From contig DNGI01000321.1 of NCBI GenBank assembly GCA_003486645.1, positions 42,735 through 106,734 of the forward strand: a stretch of DNA of 64,000 nt. The letters are read 5' to 3'. The position numbers and the translations under genes are program-made. The DNA comes from Cyanobacteria bacterium UBA11370 (GTDB lineage Bacteria > Cyanobacteriota > Cyanobacteriia > Cyanobacteriales > Coleofasciculaceae). Below are positions 56,601-64,000 of the stretch, in pieces. Under the pieces are notes generated by a model, which did no database searches, was not told the DNA's origin, and saw only the letters and a program-made list of their open reading frames with translations. Positions within the stretch are counted from its first letter, which is position 1, and every line of letters begins with the position of its first letter.

Positions 56601-57435
56601 GCTGGGGATTAAAGATCCGGAAAAACCGGGCAAAAAACCGGGTGAATCCGGTGCAAATAATGCAGATAATGCTGCTAAAAAGGCTCAGGAATTACCGGCT
56701 GCGATCGCAATGGCAAAAGGAGTTACAGAAACAAACGATGCCCTAGATACACCTGTGCCAGCATTGATAGGAATACTGACTAGCACTGTTAAGTCTAAAT
56801 ATTCTTGGATCGATCGATTTGAAGCGCGTCCGAAGGCAGTGCCTGGTCATTATTCTATCCACATGATTGCTAGCGACCATGAAATTGACAAAGACTACAC
56901 GGAGGGTGAAGACTCTAAATTTGGACCTGATGGGAAATTCCAAGACCCCGAACTAGAAAATAGATACCAGAAATACCTTGAACGGAAGAAAAAGAGAGGT
57001 CAGCCGCCTCGAGATCGATCTGCCTGGAAGGAAGAGTCTGATTATTGGACAAAAGACAGTCCTATGGCTAGGGGCAATGCATTCAACGAAAGTGTGAGAG
57101 AAAGGGAACTCTATCCTTACGATGAAGTACATTTGGAAAATGGAAAGAGGCTCGATTCCTACGATCCGGAAAAGGGTGAGATCGTATCTCGAAAGGCTAC
57201 AGATTTTGATGATATTGAGAAGGAAACCTTCCAAGAATATCTGAGGGAATTAAAAACCAAGTATCCACCAGGGACTAAAATCAGGTCTAATAAGTATTCA
57301 CAAATTGACGGACAAGAATTGAAGGGACGCATGATTCTTGAAGTTCCGGCTAGCAATGTAAATGCTGCTAACAAAGAAATATTTGAAGGGATTGCAAAAA
57401 GTGAAGGTATTGAAATTAGATACACACCAGAATGA
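53629..57435 (+). CDS. eCIS core (DUF4157) polymorphic-toxin-like protein with nuclease-type C-terminus
   Basis: 1268 residues. N-terminus: two copies of a 'SRFGYNGL.VPVDAP' unit (57-96; 165-204). DUF4157 domain at about 264-345: DESVRQPMEQALGTDFSGVR to GGQELLAHELTHVVQQTGG, with a zinc motif H332-E-x-x-H336. Residues 363-500 hold five exact 32-residue repeats (PLQAK.... units). A pre-toxin-like hydrophobic part (about 660-770, VPYAGQVADVRDL, LVLVGVGFIPGIGDAIKAAG) and long Lys-rich helices follow. The C-terminus (about 1144-1268: ARGNAFNESVRERELYPYDE, HLENGKRLDSYDPEKGEIVS, RKATDF) resembles a restriction-endonuclease-fold toxin. It is probably a secreted or packaged toxin. Two candidate immunity genes follow. 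Confidence 0.78.
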   Translation: MSYQEPIRKKNSSQFNQTPASNPLQPRRRQLPKPPQEVVQLSPEQQKALLEEQQLKASRFGYNGLEVPVDAPATPESPIQKQSASTGLENEQQPQVVPEVNAASETVEETVESEELSGEEASQSQESPNTGGEGEDVPQTAQSEVGSGNQQPQMPSLQAQLEKVSRFGYNGLDVPVDAPGIVSSPVQRKLTLDGVENEYQPEVIERADPVLNGLNQFKVQRQSESGGASELNITVMRHSSGGTGGGTDVTNDVEQGIQQAKGGGQGLDESVRQPMEQALGTDFSGVRVHTDAQSDQLNRSIQAKAFTTGQDIFFKQGEFDPGSRGGQELLAHELTHVVQQTGGLRLSKEIRRQIQPEDEEKQPLQAKKIAGQTPHIFRSKDIHLQPQLEQEEKQPLQAKELSAQTPIISRSKELLSSPQEQEEETETINAKEFSNQIPAISPAQEMLSAPDAEPEHTDPLEAKEFSNQTLEVSQQKELGWQSEQNQEKSEPLQAKQLPELVFDSNLIQKKRLDGGDFTPSPPAIQRGLLSGIKDLADKGLEWITSKIIQPMKDMGASGWNAVKNFGSQISTAFQQANPQIWDVFQPQYLMFRMARNQRQQLFAQAIQQERQQKANAAKSQAGSAPNVNEPSQLERLDALATTVESGADAYFGVGKELVEGAVLGDFKENPSIWNTIGQIAIGFVPYAGQVADVRDLIASVKKLHESGYKDPWEWFNLVLVGVGFIPGIGDAIKAAGRGAKGLIRNSLKGVLKNADNLLRPVLKRAKGMLDGAKHYGKKFAQWASKLGPSLVKGVKQFGQKTLDFAKGAAQKARGLLTTVKSKVSGFVSSAVQKARDVIGQGKGLLGQAVGKFIGKAKEVFGGLKNRVSQAADSVKGLLQRGKQLATKVGQKVADVTGKAKKLLQEFTQGAIQKGKEVVTRTKTFVQEQITKATEVGRKLVTQARQRVENLVRQGVKLAKDKVVPFIKEKIAGVKHRIKSFLEDKWNKLKEKLGIKDPEKPGKKPGESGANNADNAAKKAQELPAAIAMAKGVTETNDALDTPVPALIGILTSTVKSKYSWIDRFEARPKAVPGHYSIHMIASDHEIDKDYTEGEDSKFGPDGKFQDPELENRYQKYLERKKKRGQPPRDRSAWKEESDYWTKDSPMARGNAFNESVRERELYPYDEVHLENGKRLDSYDPEKGEIVSRKATDFDDIEKETFQEYLRELKTKYPPGTKIRSNKYSQIDGQELKGRMILEVPASNVNAANKEIFEGIAKSEGIEIRYTPE

Positions 57436-57482
57436 TAGAATAGTAATATCTGAATAAATTTGCAAAAATTAAGGATTAAGTG

Positions 57483-57971
57483 ATGACTGTCCAAAATAAG
57501 TTATCATCAAAGTTTTATGAACTGCTAGCAGGAATTAATTTTGAGAAAAGGTACTATGAATACTACGAAAATTGCCGTGGTAGAGAAAAAATGGCTGGCT
57601 ACAATCGCCAAGATTGCGAGGCAGTATTAGCATCCACTTCTCTGGAATTTAAATACTACAAAAAAGAGAATTTCTTTTCTCATAAACAGGTATATAAAAA
57701 AAATGAATTTATTCTAAACGTCGCCTTCCCGTACTCCACAGTTGAGCTAATTTTTTCAGTCAAGGCTAAGGATGAAGTTATAGGAGGACCTTTCTCTCTG
57801 CTAGCAAGACAAGTTGCACAACTACGCGAGCCTAATTTTGAATATTCGCCCCCCTATCCCAAGATACGGTTTTCAAATCTAGATGAATTGCAGGAGGCAG
57901 TGAAGTTTGGCATATCACTTTTTGAAGATGTCAAGCAAGTGATTTTATCTGACAATGATTGGAATGATTAA
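57483..57971 (+). CDS. candidate immunity protein, first
   Basis: 162 residues from ATG 57483 (a GTG at 57480 is alternative), 47 nt after the toxin gene. It is rich in Lys, Tyr and Phe, with a mixed alpha/beta look (VYKKNEFILNVAFPYSTVEL; DELQEAVKFGISLFEDVKQV). No family recognised. By position, size and its A/T-rich composition shared with the toxin's C-terminus, it is the most likely cognate immunity protein. Confidence 0.55.
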   Translation: MTVQNKLSSKFYELLAGINFEKRYYEYYENCRGREKMAGYNRQDCEAVLASTSLEFKYYKKENFFSHKQVYKKNEFILNVAFPYSTVELIFSVKAKDEVIGGPFSLLARQVAQLREPNFEYSPPYPKIRFSNLDELQEAVKFGISLFEDVKQVILSDNDWND

Positions 57972-58033
57972 ACATCTGGTATCATTTGAATACCAAGCAG
58001 TTGTTTATGACCGTGCGCTCAGAGGTATGCAAG

Positions 58034-58549
58034 ATGAATGCCTATCTTATAAAAATTGCACAAGTGAATTCAGAAAGTGTTATACGTAGTGCAGATGCTG
58101 TCCAAAAAACAATTAAGGATGCTCAGAACAACACTAATCGAATCCTAAACTTAGACGAATCTTGGTGCGGAATTCACTTTGTGATGACAGGCGAGTATCC
58201 TATACCGAGGCAAGAGGCTCTGCAAAGGGGAATATCTTGGGATGACGACTCCCTAGAAAACGTGCTGATGGGCGGAAGTCCAACGCAATACCGCACAAAA
58301 TTGGACGTTGCTCGTTATTTAAAACCAAAAGAAGTAGCTAAGGTAGCAGAAAAGCTATCTAACTTGACGGTTAAACAGTTCGAGGAATGGTATGACCCTG
58401 AAGCTCTGATGGAAGAACACATACCGCCGGAGATATGGGATGAAGGAAGCGAACCTCGTGGGTGGCTAATCAGTTACTTCATGAAACTGGTAGAATTCTA
58501 CAAGGCTACTACAGCAAGTGGGGAAGGTCTCCTAATATATATAGATTAG
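58034..58549 (+). CDS. DUF1877 (YfbM-like) family protein, second immunity candidate
   Basis: 171 residues from ATG 58034, preceded by AGAGG at a spacing of 10. It has the family pattern: ILNLDESWCGIHFVMTGEYP, LENVLMGGSP, LKPKEVAKVAEKLSNLTVKQ and an ending LVEFYKATTASGEGLLIYID. YfbM-like (DUF1877) proteins often occur as solitary genes or near polymorphic toxins as immunity-like factors. It sits 62 nt after the first candidate. The in-frame TTG at 57986 and ATG 58007 are less likely. Biochemical role unknown. Confidence 0.75.
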   Translation: MNAYLIKIAQVNSESVIRSADAVQKTIKDAQNNTNRILNLDESWCGIHFVMTGEYPIPRQEALQRGISWDDDSLENVLMGGSPTQYRTKLDVARYLKPKEVAKVAEKLSNLTVKQFEEWYDPEALMEEHIPPEIWDEGSEPRGWLISYFMKLVEFYKATTASGEGLLIYID

Positions 58550-58612
58550 AACTCTATTAACGATAGAGAAGGTAAGTAATACGCTATTGGCTAAGGCAAA
58601 CTACAGAGGAAG

Positions 58613-59812
58613 ATGACCAAAACCAATAGACCTATTCTAATATTTCCCAGTGCTATTGGTCAATCGCACCTCACCCGCCTAGTCCTAATCGCCCTAGAAT
58701 TGCAACGTAGAGGTGCTGAAATCGCCTTCGCTTTCAAAGAACCCAATAACCAAATTTTACAGCATTACAAATTCTCAGTTTTCCCCGTATCAGATGCTGT
58801 AGTGACAGACTTCAGCAGCAATGTCTTTGCTGCCTATACACCCTCCTTAATCGAACAATGTGTCAAAGATGAATTAAAAGTCATCGAAACCTTTAAACCC
58901 GATGCAATAGTCGGAGATTTTCGTCTTACTGCTGCTATCTCCGCTCAAATTGCCAAAATTCCTTATATCTCAGTCGTCGATGCCTGTATGACAGATTACT
59001 TCGACCCTGTTGATATTATGATTTATAAAGAATCTAGACCTCTAGAACATAAAATAGCCTCGGTCACAGGTAAAGCGATTCAAGCACTTCAGAAAAGAAC
59101 ATTGGCAACTCCCTTTAGAACTGTTGCCCAGAAGTATAGACTGAAAAATCTCACCTCTCTCTATGATTTTCTCACGGGCGACTTGACTTTAATCGCTGAT
59201 TCACCAGAATTCTGTCCTCTTGAAAATCTACCTGACCACTTCCGTTATATAGGTCCTCTGATTTGGGAAGGAATAGAAGAGACTGTTCCCGACTATCTTA
59301 AAAAAATCAATCCCTCAAAAAAACTGATTTACGCCACCACAGGCAATACCGGGAAAGAAAAGTTTATTCAACTTGTTACTGATGCCTTCAAAAATGATAT
59401 TAATTATGAAGTAATTTTAACTACTGGTGCTTTTATACACCCTGATGCCGTCCCCAAATTTCCCAATATTCATACAGCTAAATTTATTCCTGGCTCAAAA
59501 ATTATGCAGCAGTCCCAAGCTGTCATCCACTGTGGAGGAAACGGCACTACTTACCAAACTCTATCCCAAGGACTCCCAGCAATAGTGATTCCTTTTAATA
59601 ATGAGCAAACTATTAATGCGTGGTTGATTAAGAAACATAAATTAGGTATCCCTTTATCTCCAGCGAAGTTAACAGGAAGCCAAGTAAAACTGGCTGTTCA
59701 AAAACTGCTTGATGACGTTGATACAGAAGAGAGCGTTCAACACTTTAAGCATCTGTTGGCTAAGATGGATGCACCCAAATTTGCTGCTGATCAAATCAGT
59801 ACTTTATTTTAA
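58613..59812 (+). CDS. GT1-family (UGT/MGT-like) glycosyltransferase
   Basis: 399 residues. N-terminal Rossmann domain ILIFPSAIGQSHLTRLVLIA (site of acceptor binding), FKPDAIVGDFRLTAAISAQI, and C-terminal donor domain with VIHCGGNGTTYQTLSQGLPA, IVIPFNNEQTINAWLIKKHK, the conserved HCG.G....al..G.P....P...EQ.. nucleotide-sugar block. It likely transfers a sugar from a nucleotide diphosphate donor to a lipid or small molecule. It is not on the same unit as the toxin, but follows it by 63 nt. The genes to 61045 form a plus-strand pair. Confidence 0.82.
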   Translation: MTKTNRPILIFPSAIGQSHLTRLVLIALELQRRGAEIAFAFKEPNNQILQHYKFSVFPVSDAVVTDFSSNVFAAYTPSLIEQCVKDELKVIETFKPDAIVGDFRLTAAISAQIAKIPYISVVDACMTDYFDPVDIMIYKESRPLEHKIASVTGKAIQALQKRTLATPFRTVAQKYRLKNLTSLYDFLTGDLTLIADSPEFCPLENLPDHFRYIGPLIWEGIEETVPDYLKKINPSKKLIYATTGNTGKEKFIQLVTDAFKNDINYEVILTTGAFIHPDAVPKFPNIHTAKFIPGSKIMQQSQAVIHCGGNGTTYQTLSQGLPAIVIPFNNEQTINAWLIKKHKLGIPLSPAKLTGSQVKLAVQKLLDDVDTEESVQHFKHLLAKMDAPKFAADQISTLF

Positions 59813-59824
59813 TATTTTAGGATA

Positions 59825-61045
59825 ATGAGCGCAATTACTGAAGATTTTAAGTCCGATAAAGAACTTACCTTATTTGATCATTCTGCATCTCCTTTAAATG
59901 TGCGTACAGCTAAATTAACGCTGACAAGGCAAGAGGATATTTTTAGAGAGTTTCATCTTACTTTTAAAGTCAACTTAGATATCTACCAGCGTATTGAAAC
60001 TGAATCATGGTTCAATCTCAAACCCGAATTGCGAGGACCGTTTTCGGCGGGTAATTTCCAATCAGAATCAGATATTGAAATTGAAATTATTTTACAACCT
60101 GATTTACTACCACAGCTAACAAGCTCCGTTACTAATCCTGATCAGATAGTAACCTATTTGCAAAACCTCAGCCAAGAAGAACCTGACAACCCACTGTTAT
60201 GTACCGAAAACTGGTTTTGCCTGCAAGTTAAGCAAGTTATTAAATCCGGTACAATTGGCTATCGGACGTTGTGGGCTTATCTTCATCCTGCTGTTATTTC
60301 TCAGGAAGCTAATGCTAACGGCAAGATTTCTGAGGGTATGGTTAATTTTATCAAAGATTGGGCTGATGCTGATATGTCTGTTACCCAAGAGGCAATTTCT
60401 CAGTCTCTTGAGGAAATGAATCAGGCATTTGCAGAGTTTGCTGATCAGGGTTTGGTAGGAACTGAAGAAGCTATTACGGAGATGGTTTCCGAGTTGACTA
60501 CTGCCTTTGAAGAATTAGCTGATGCGGCAAATCAAGCGATATCTGAACAGAGGACTATCCCTGTTGATCAAGATATTTTTCCTCGCCTATCAATCTTTGA
60601 GGAAATGGTCAAGTTCTTCACATCAGATGATTGGTCTTTTGTCAAGCTTAAGGGAGAGCCAACCCTGCGCCTTGTTTTCCAGGGCAAAAATGGCAAATGG
60701 GATTGCTACGCTAGGGCAAGAGTTGAAGAGCGACAATTTGTATTTTACTCAATCGGTGCTGTGAAAGTGCCTAAACCGAAGCGCAGGTCTGTAGGAGAGT
60801 TTATCACTAGAGCTAACTATGGCATGATTATCGGTAATTTTGAGTTAAACTTTGATAATGGCGAAATTCGCTACAAGACCAGTATTGATGTTAAAGGTAA
60901 TGTTTTAACTTCAGAAACATTCAAACAGTTGGTCTACACTAATGTATTGACAATGGATCACTACCTACCTGGAATTATGTCTGTCATATCTGGAAAAATT
61001 TCACCAGAAGAAGCGATTCATCTGATAGAATCTAAAACAGAGTGA
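59825..61045 (+). CDS. YbjN-domain protein
   Basis: 406 residues, 12 nt after the glycosyltransferase. The N-terminal 140 residues are beta-rich. A helical centre (EEMNQAFAEFADQGLVGTEE, ELTTAFEELADAANQAISEQ) resembles a coiled coil. The C-terminus has the YbjN pattern (MVKFFTSDDWSFVKLKGEPT, ARARVEERQFVFYSIG, EFITRANYGMIIGNFELNF, MSVISGKISPEEAIHLI), a chaperone-like fold of the type III secretion chaperone class. A partner with the glycosyltransferase is suggested by close spacing. Function unknown. Confidence 0.7.
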   Translation: MSAITEDFKSDKELTLFDHSASPLNVRTAKLTLTRQEDIFREFHLTFKVNLDIYQRIETESWFNLKPELRGPFSAGNFQSESDIEIEIILQPDLLPQLTSSVTNPDQIVTYLQNLSQEEPDNPLLCTENWFCLQVKQVIKSGTIGYRTLWAYLHPAVISQEANANGKISEGMVNFIKDWADADMSVTQEAISQSLEEMNQAFAEFADQGLVGTEEAITEMVSELTTAFEELADAANQAISEQRTIPVDQDIFPRLSIFEEMVKFFTSDDWSFVKLKGEPTLRLVFQGKNGKWDCYARARVEERQFVFYSIGAVKVPKPKRRSVGEFITRANYGMIIGNFELNFDNGEIRYKTSIDVKGNVLTSETFKQLVYTNVLTMDHYLPGIMSVISGKISPEEAIHLIESKTE

Positions 61046-61094
61046 CCCATTTACAGTACTTCTAAATAGCTATAAAACTTTCCTCTGCTAGACA

Positions 61095-62219
61095 TCACTG
61101 CGTAACAGGCAAACGAATCGTAAAAATCGTCCCTTTACCCACCACAGACTTGCAACCAATCTGCCCAGAATGAGCCTTAACAATCAACTTAGTTAAATAC
61201 AATCCCAACCCACTACCAGAACGAGTATTCATACCAGCAGAAGGCAAAGACTCAGTTTTATGTTGCCCACTCCGAAACCGTCTGAATAATTCCCCTTGCT
61301 TTTCAAGAGGAATCCCACAACCCGTATCTTGAATAGTAATTACTATAGCATCTCTCGACCGAGATTTGCGATATTTTATCTTGATAAACCCTTGGCTAGT
61401 AAATTTAATCGCATTGCGTACCAAGTTAGTAAAAACTCGGTGCAATTCCACGCGATCGCCCTCAATCCAAACCTCTCCCTTAAATTCGTGGCTGGCTTCT
61501 AGGGAGAGAGTCACCCCTTCACTTACCAAAAACTGGAGTTGTGCCACTATATCATTTAATAACTTACCTAAATGAACCTGAGAAAAATTCAGCTTATTTT
61601 CTCCCGCTTCAAACTTAGAAACAGCTAAAAACTTTTGCACTAACTCTTGAAGACATTGATTACTTTCCTTCATCAACCGCAAAACTTTTATCGCTTCAAC
61701 AGTGACATCTCCACATCCCCCATCACACAAAAACTCTAACATTCCCTGATTAGCCACCAACGGCGTATTTAAGTCATGGGTTAAACAAGCCATTAACTCA
61801 TCTCTAGCTTCCAAGCTTTTCTTTAAGCGCAGCAATGATCTCACTCGCGCTAACATTTCCGCCTCAGCAATGGGGCGATAAATAAAATCCTCAGCACCCG
61901 CATCTAATCCCTGAACAACCAGTGAGGAAGGCGAACCATCATCCACTTGGCTAGTCATTAATAGAATTGGTAGGTTACGTAACTGGACGTTATGCCGAAT
62001 CCGGCGAGTTACCTCAATCCCATTCATTCCTGGCAAATGCACGTCCATCAAAATCAAATCCGGAGAAAACATTTTGAGAATCTGCAAACATTCTTCCCCG
62101 GAACTCGCTTTTTTAACTCCGTAACCTTGCCGCTCTAAAATGAGTTTAATTAACTCAATATTAACAGGTGTATCATCCACCACTAAAATACGGATGCGGT
62201 GATGGTAAAGCGCTCTCAA
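61095..62219 (-). CDS. hybrid sensor: receiver domain plus histidine kinase
   Basis: About 374 residues. The start is probably the TTG at 62219, which overlaps the stop of the NarL gene as TTGA. The ATG at 62273 overlaps more deeply into that gene. The receiver domain (RILVVDDTPVNIELIKLILE, PDLILMDVHLPGMNG) is N-terminal. The kinase follows: H-box MACLTHDLNTPL, N-box NLVRNAIKFTSQG, G1 IQDTGCGIP, and GSGLGLYLTKLIV. The order RR-HK is common in cyanobacteria. It would phosphorylate itself and pass signals to the preceding response regulator or another. No sensor domain is evident. Confidence 0.88.
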   Translation of the reverse strand: MRALYHHRIRILVVDDTPVNIELIKLILERQGYGVKKASSGEECLQILKMFSPDLILMDVHLPGMNGIEVTRRIRHNVQLRNLPILLMTSQVDDGSPSSLVVQGLDAGAEDFIYRPIAEAEMLARVRSLLRLKKSLEARDELMACLTHDLNTPLVANQGMLEFLCDGGCGDVTVEAIKVLRLMKESNQCLQELVQKFLAVSKFEAGENKLNFSQVHLGKLLNDIVAQLQFLVSEGVTLSLEASHEFKGEVWIEGDRVELHRVFTNLVRNAIKFTSQGFIKIKYRKSRSRDAIVITIQDTGCGIPLEKQGELFRRFRSGQHKTESLPSAGMNTRSGSGLGLYLTKLIVKAHSGQIGCKSVVGKGTIFTIRLPVTQ

Positions 62220-63019
62220 GATATTATCCCTTCCCGTAACGCTTGGACAGCAATTTGCGTGCGGCGCTCGCAAGCCAGCTTTCTAAACAAATTCCGTACA
62301 TATACCTTAACGGATGCCACACTCAAGTAAAGTTGCTCGGCAATTTCTCCATTACTGTAACCATTGACAATCAGTTCTAAAACTTCATACTCTCTTGGGC
62401 TTAAATTGTAATCAGCGTTAGAGTTGCTGTGGCTACTTTTGTGAGAATTTGATACGTCTTCCTCGTGGACAACTTGAGAATTTTTACAATAACCCAGCAC
62501 AACGCTAGCAATAGCTGGGTCGATAAAATGTTCACCAATAGCTGTAGCTTTAACTGCTGGATACAACAGAGACGGATCTAAAGTTTTCCGGCAATAAGAA
62601 TCTGCTCCCGCCTCAAAAGCTGCCAAAACCACTTCTTCACTATTCCAAGAAGTGAGGATGAGTACTTTGGGAATCGAATTATCATTTTCCCCCTGACAAT
62701 CGCGAGTCTTCAAGGCTTTAGTTAATTGGATACCATCCATATCCGGTAAACCAATATCTACAATAACTACATCCGCTTGGACAGAGCGATTTAATTGTAG
62801 GCATTGAGCGGCTGTTCCGCATTCCCCTACAAGCTCAAGACTAACAGCCGCATGAGGATTTTTGGCTTTTTCTTTTTTTAAGACTAGCCCAATTCCCATG
62901 CGCGTAAACTCGTGATCCTCTACCACTAAAACCTGATAAGTTTTAGCAAGTTCTATGGCTTCTCTATCTTCAGTTGTACTAATCGATTGAAGGTTAACTT
63001 CTGCTTGATTGAGTTTCAT
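62216..63019 (-). CDS. NarL/LuxR-type response regulator
   Basis: 267 residues. Receiver domain: VLVVEDHEFTRMGIGLVLKK, the phospho-acceptor Asp in VVIVDIGLPDMDGIQLTKAL, and VLILTSWNSEEVVLAAFEAG. LuxR-type HTH at the C-terminus: LSPREYEVLELIVNGYSNGE, IAEQLYLSVASVKVYVRNLF. A polar linker joins the two. It overlaps the hybrid kinase gene by 4 nt and the small 63016-63138 gene by 4 nt, forming a coupled unit. Likely a DNA-binding output for the kinase. Confidence 0.9.
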   Translation of the reverse strand: MKLNQAEVNLQSISTTEDREAIELAKTYQVLVVEDHEFTRMGIGLVLKKEKAKNPHAAVSLELVGECGTAAQCLQLNRSVQADVVIVDIGLPDMDGIQLTKALKTRDCQGENDNSIPKVLILTSWNSEEVVLAAFEAGADSYCRKTLDPSLLYPAVKATAIGEHFIDPAIASVVLGYCKNSQVVHEEDVSNSHKSSHSNSNADYNLSPREYEVLELIVNGYSNGEIAEQLYLSVASVKVYVRNLFRKLACERRTQIAVQALREGIIS

Positions 63020-63138
63020 ATTTGCCCATGTCCTAGAGCCGTATTCAAAAAGCTAATAATGCCATCTACCATAGGTAGTAAATTCCCCATTATCGCATTA
63101 TCAAGCTGAATAGAATCAGATCTTTCCGAGATTGTCAT
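63016..63138 (-). CDS. small protein overlapping the response regulator
   Basis: 40 residues from ATG 63138 (MTISERSDSIQLDNAIMGNL, then LPMVDGIISFLNTALGHGQI). Its stop overlaps the start of the response-regulator gene (ATGA), so translation is coupled. A longer frame to 63216 begins at a TTG and runs through the heptamer repeat at 63142-63175. No family recognised. Confidence 0.45.
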   Translation of the reverse strand: MTISERSDSIQLDNAIMGNLLPMVDGIISFLNTALGHGQI

Positions 63139-63141
63139 AAG

Positions 63142-63175
63142 CAATTCAAAATTCTTGCATTCAAAATTCAAAATG
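63142..63175. repeat. AATTCAAAAT-type repeat
   Basis: CAATTCAAAATTCTTGCATT then CAAAATTCAAAATG; same family as the runs near 15074, 44855 and 51611. Confidence 0.5.
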
Positions 63176-63293
63176 AGGAAATCCACTGAGAGCAAGTCTT
63201 TTGGCAACTGTTGCAATGCAACTTGTAAGCGCGACAGCTTAATACAACCCGAAAGGCAAAAGTAGCTTACTCACACAGATATAGATACTGTAC

Positions 63294-64000
63294 CTATTGC
63301 TTATGCCAACGAGCATCTGCCCCACGTCCGATACAGGTTAGATGCCCAATTTCTCTCTCGCGACGGAGGATGCGACGAATCAAATCAATTCCCACAGTAG
63401 GGCATCTTTCCTGTAACTCTCTAATTGAAAAATCCCTAGGTAAATTGTTAATAACATCCAGAACTATCGCTGTTTTACTCCCCTTGGCAGAGGTAACAAA
63501 TCCTACCCTTTTTTCAAAGTCCCGATATGCCGATAGCACCATAACTCCCAAAAAATACTCCCACCAAGGTAATAAATCATGTTGCCCTTCATGCCAACCT
63601 TGTGAAGATTGGTAAAGGGTATCGTAATAACTTTCCTTGGTTCTTTCCACAATCCGTTCTAAACTAATAAACCGCCCTACTTCATAACCCGCTTTGTAGA
63701 GGAGCAAAAGTGTAATTAACCTTGCCATCCGCCCATTTCCATCTAAGAATGGATGAATACACAAAAAATCTAAAATATAGGTCGGAATTAGTAATAACGG
63801 TTCTATTTCTCCCGACTCCCAGAGGCGATTAAACTGTTCATGCAATTGTGCCATTGCCTCCGGTGTCGCATAAGCTGGAGTGGGTCGAAATCTGATTACT
63901 TTAGTCCCATCGGGATAGGTAGCACTAATTTCGTTATCTACCGTTTTCCACCGTCCACCTGTATTAACCGCAAATTGATAAAGGTCACGGTGTAGCTGTA
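63294..64000 (-). CDS. fic: Fic family protein, 5' end outside window
   Basis: The frame is open from the window edge to the stop at 63294 (235 residues visible). It contains the Fic motif HPFLDGNGRMARLITL and, upstream in the same frame, FAVNTGGRWKTVDNEISA (the usual N-terminal region). A winged-helix-like segment follows (VINNLPRDFSIRELQERCPT). Fic proteins AMPylate or otherwise modify targets, and the HPFx(D/E)GNGR loop binds nucleotide. Intact catalytic residues suggest activity. The start codon is off the window. Confidence 0.92.
   Translation of the reverse strand, partial: QLHRDLYQFAVNTGGRWKTVDNEISATYPDGTKVIRFRPTPAYATPEAMAQLHEQFNRLWESGEIEPLLLIPTYILDFLCIHPFLDGNGRMARLITLLLLYKAGYEVGRFISLERIVERTKESYYDTLYQSSQGWHEGQHDLLPWWEYFLGVMVLSAYRDFEKRVGFVTSAKGSKTAIVLDVINNLPRDFSIRELQERCPTVGIDLIRRILRREREIGHLTCIGRGADARWHKQ

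Overview
The window looks like part of a large plasmid, or a plasmid-derived region, of a filamentous or otherwise complex cyanobacterium. The octamer GCGATCGC (HIP1) recurs throughout, Ycf35/Ycf46-type proteins are present, and so are a CyRepA1-type plasmid replication protein, AATTCAAAATTCAAAAT heptamer repeats, Uma2 nuclease and ParA/ParB genes. I saw no rRNA, tRNA, ribosomal-protein or CRISPR sequence.

Layout. (1) 1-6.8 kb, minus strand: a partial PD-(D/E)XK protein, then a complete PRTRC cassette (ThiF/E1-like, JAB protease, E2-like protein B, proteins F, C [ubiquitin-like] and E). It is fused by a 4-nt overlap to a Prim-Pol/PriCT-2 primase whose reading frame breaks at a slippery TTTAAAAAAC. 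(2) 7.1-12 kb: an aldo/keto-reductase-like protein and a Ycf46-like AAA ATPase / DUF2997 / Ycf35 (DUF1257) operon behind a helical protein. (3) 12.1-14.1 kb: mobile-element debris, including a 1.18-kb unit with terminal inverted repeats that holds pieces of two pRiA4b-ORF3 genes, an IS630 transposase and a tyrosine recombinase. (4) 14.2-26 kb: the replicon core, with parA-parB, Uma2, phosphodiester glycosidase, a 1163-aa CyRepA1 protein, an origin-like region with 22-bp iterons, a 509-aa HTH protein, a second ParB-like protein and a small XRE regulator behind a paired operator. (5) 26-31.7 kb: an 1874-aa protein with two double-psi beta-barrel signatures of the QDE-1/RdRP type of RNA polymerase (GKIS motif, DYDGD, AVDIFKS) and a SLOG-like domain near its C-terminus. 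(6) 32.4-51.4 kb: a third ParB, then a type IV secretion/conjugation locus (VirB2, B3, B4, B5, B6, B10, B9 and VirD4-like, plus topoisomerase I). It is interrupted by a 2.65-kb AT-rich island that left VirB6 without its C-terminus and VirB10 without its N-terminus. (7) 51.6-53.3 kb: a second Ycf46-like ATPase split into two genes. (8) 53.6-58.5 kb: an eCIS-core (DUF4157) polymorphic-toxin-like protein with five exact 32-residue repeats and a nuclease-like C-terminus, followed by two candidate immunity genes. (9) 58.6-64 kb: glycosyltransferase, YbjN-like protein, a hybrid sensor kinase/NarL regulator pair and a Fic protein running off the window.

How they may work together. CyRepA1, the iterons, ParA/ParB and possibly the Prim-Pol would maintain the replicon, and the VirB/VirD4 genes would once have moved it. 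No relaxase is visible, and the disrupted VirB6/VirB10 genes suggest transfer is now defective or relies on other copies. The two items that most deserve follow-up are the giant RdRP-like polymerase and the ubiquitin-like PRTRC cassette coupled to a primase with a possible programmed frameshift.
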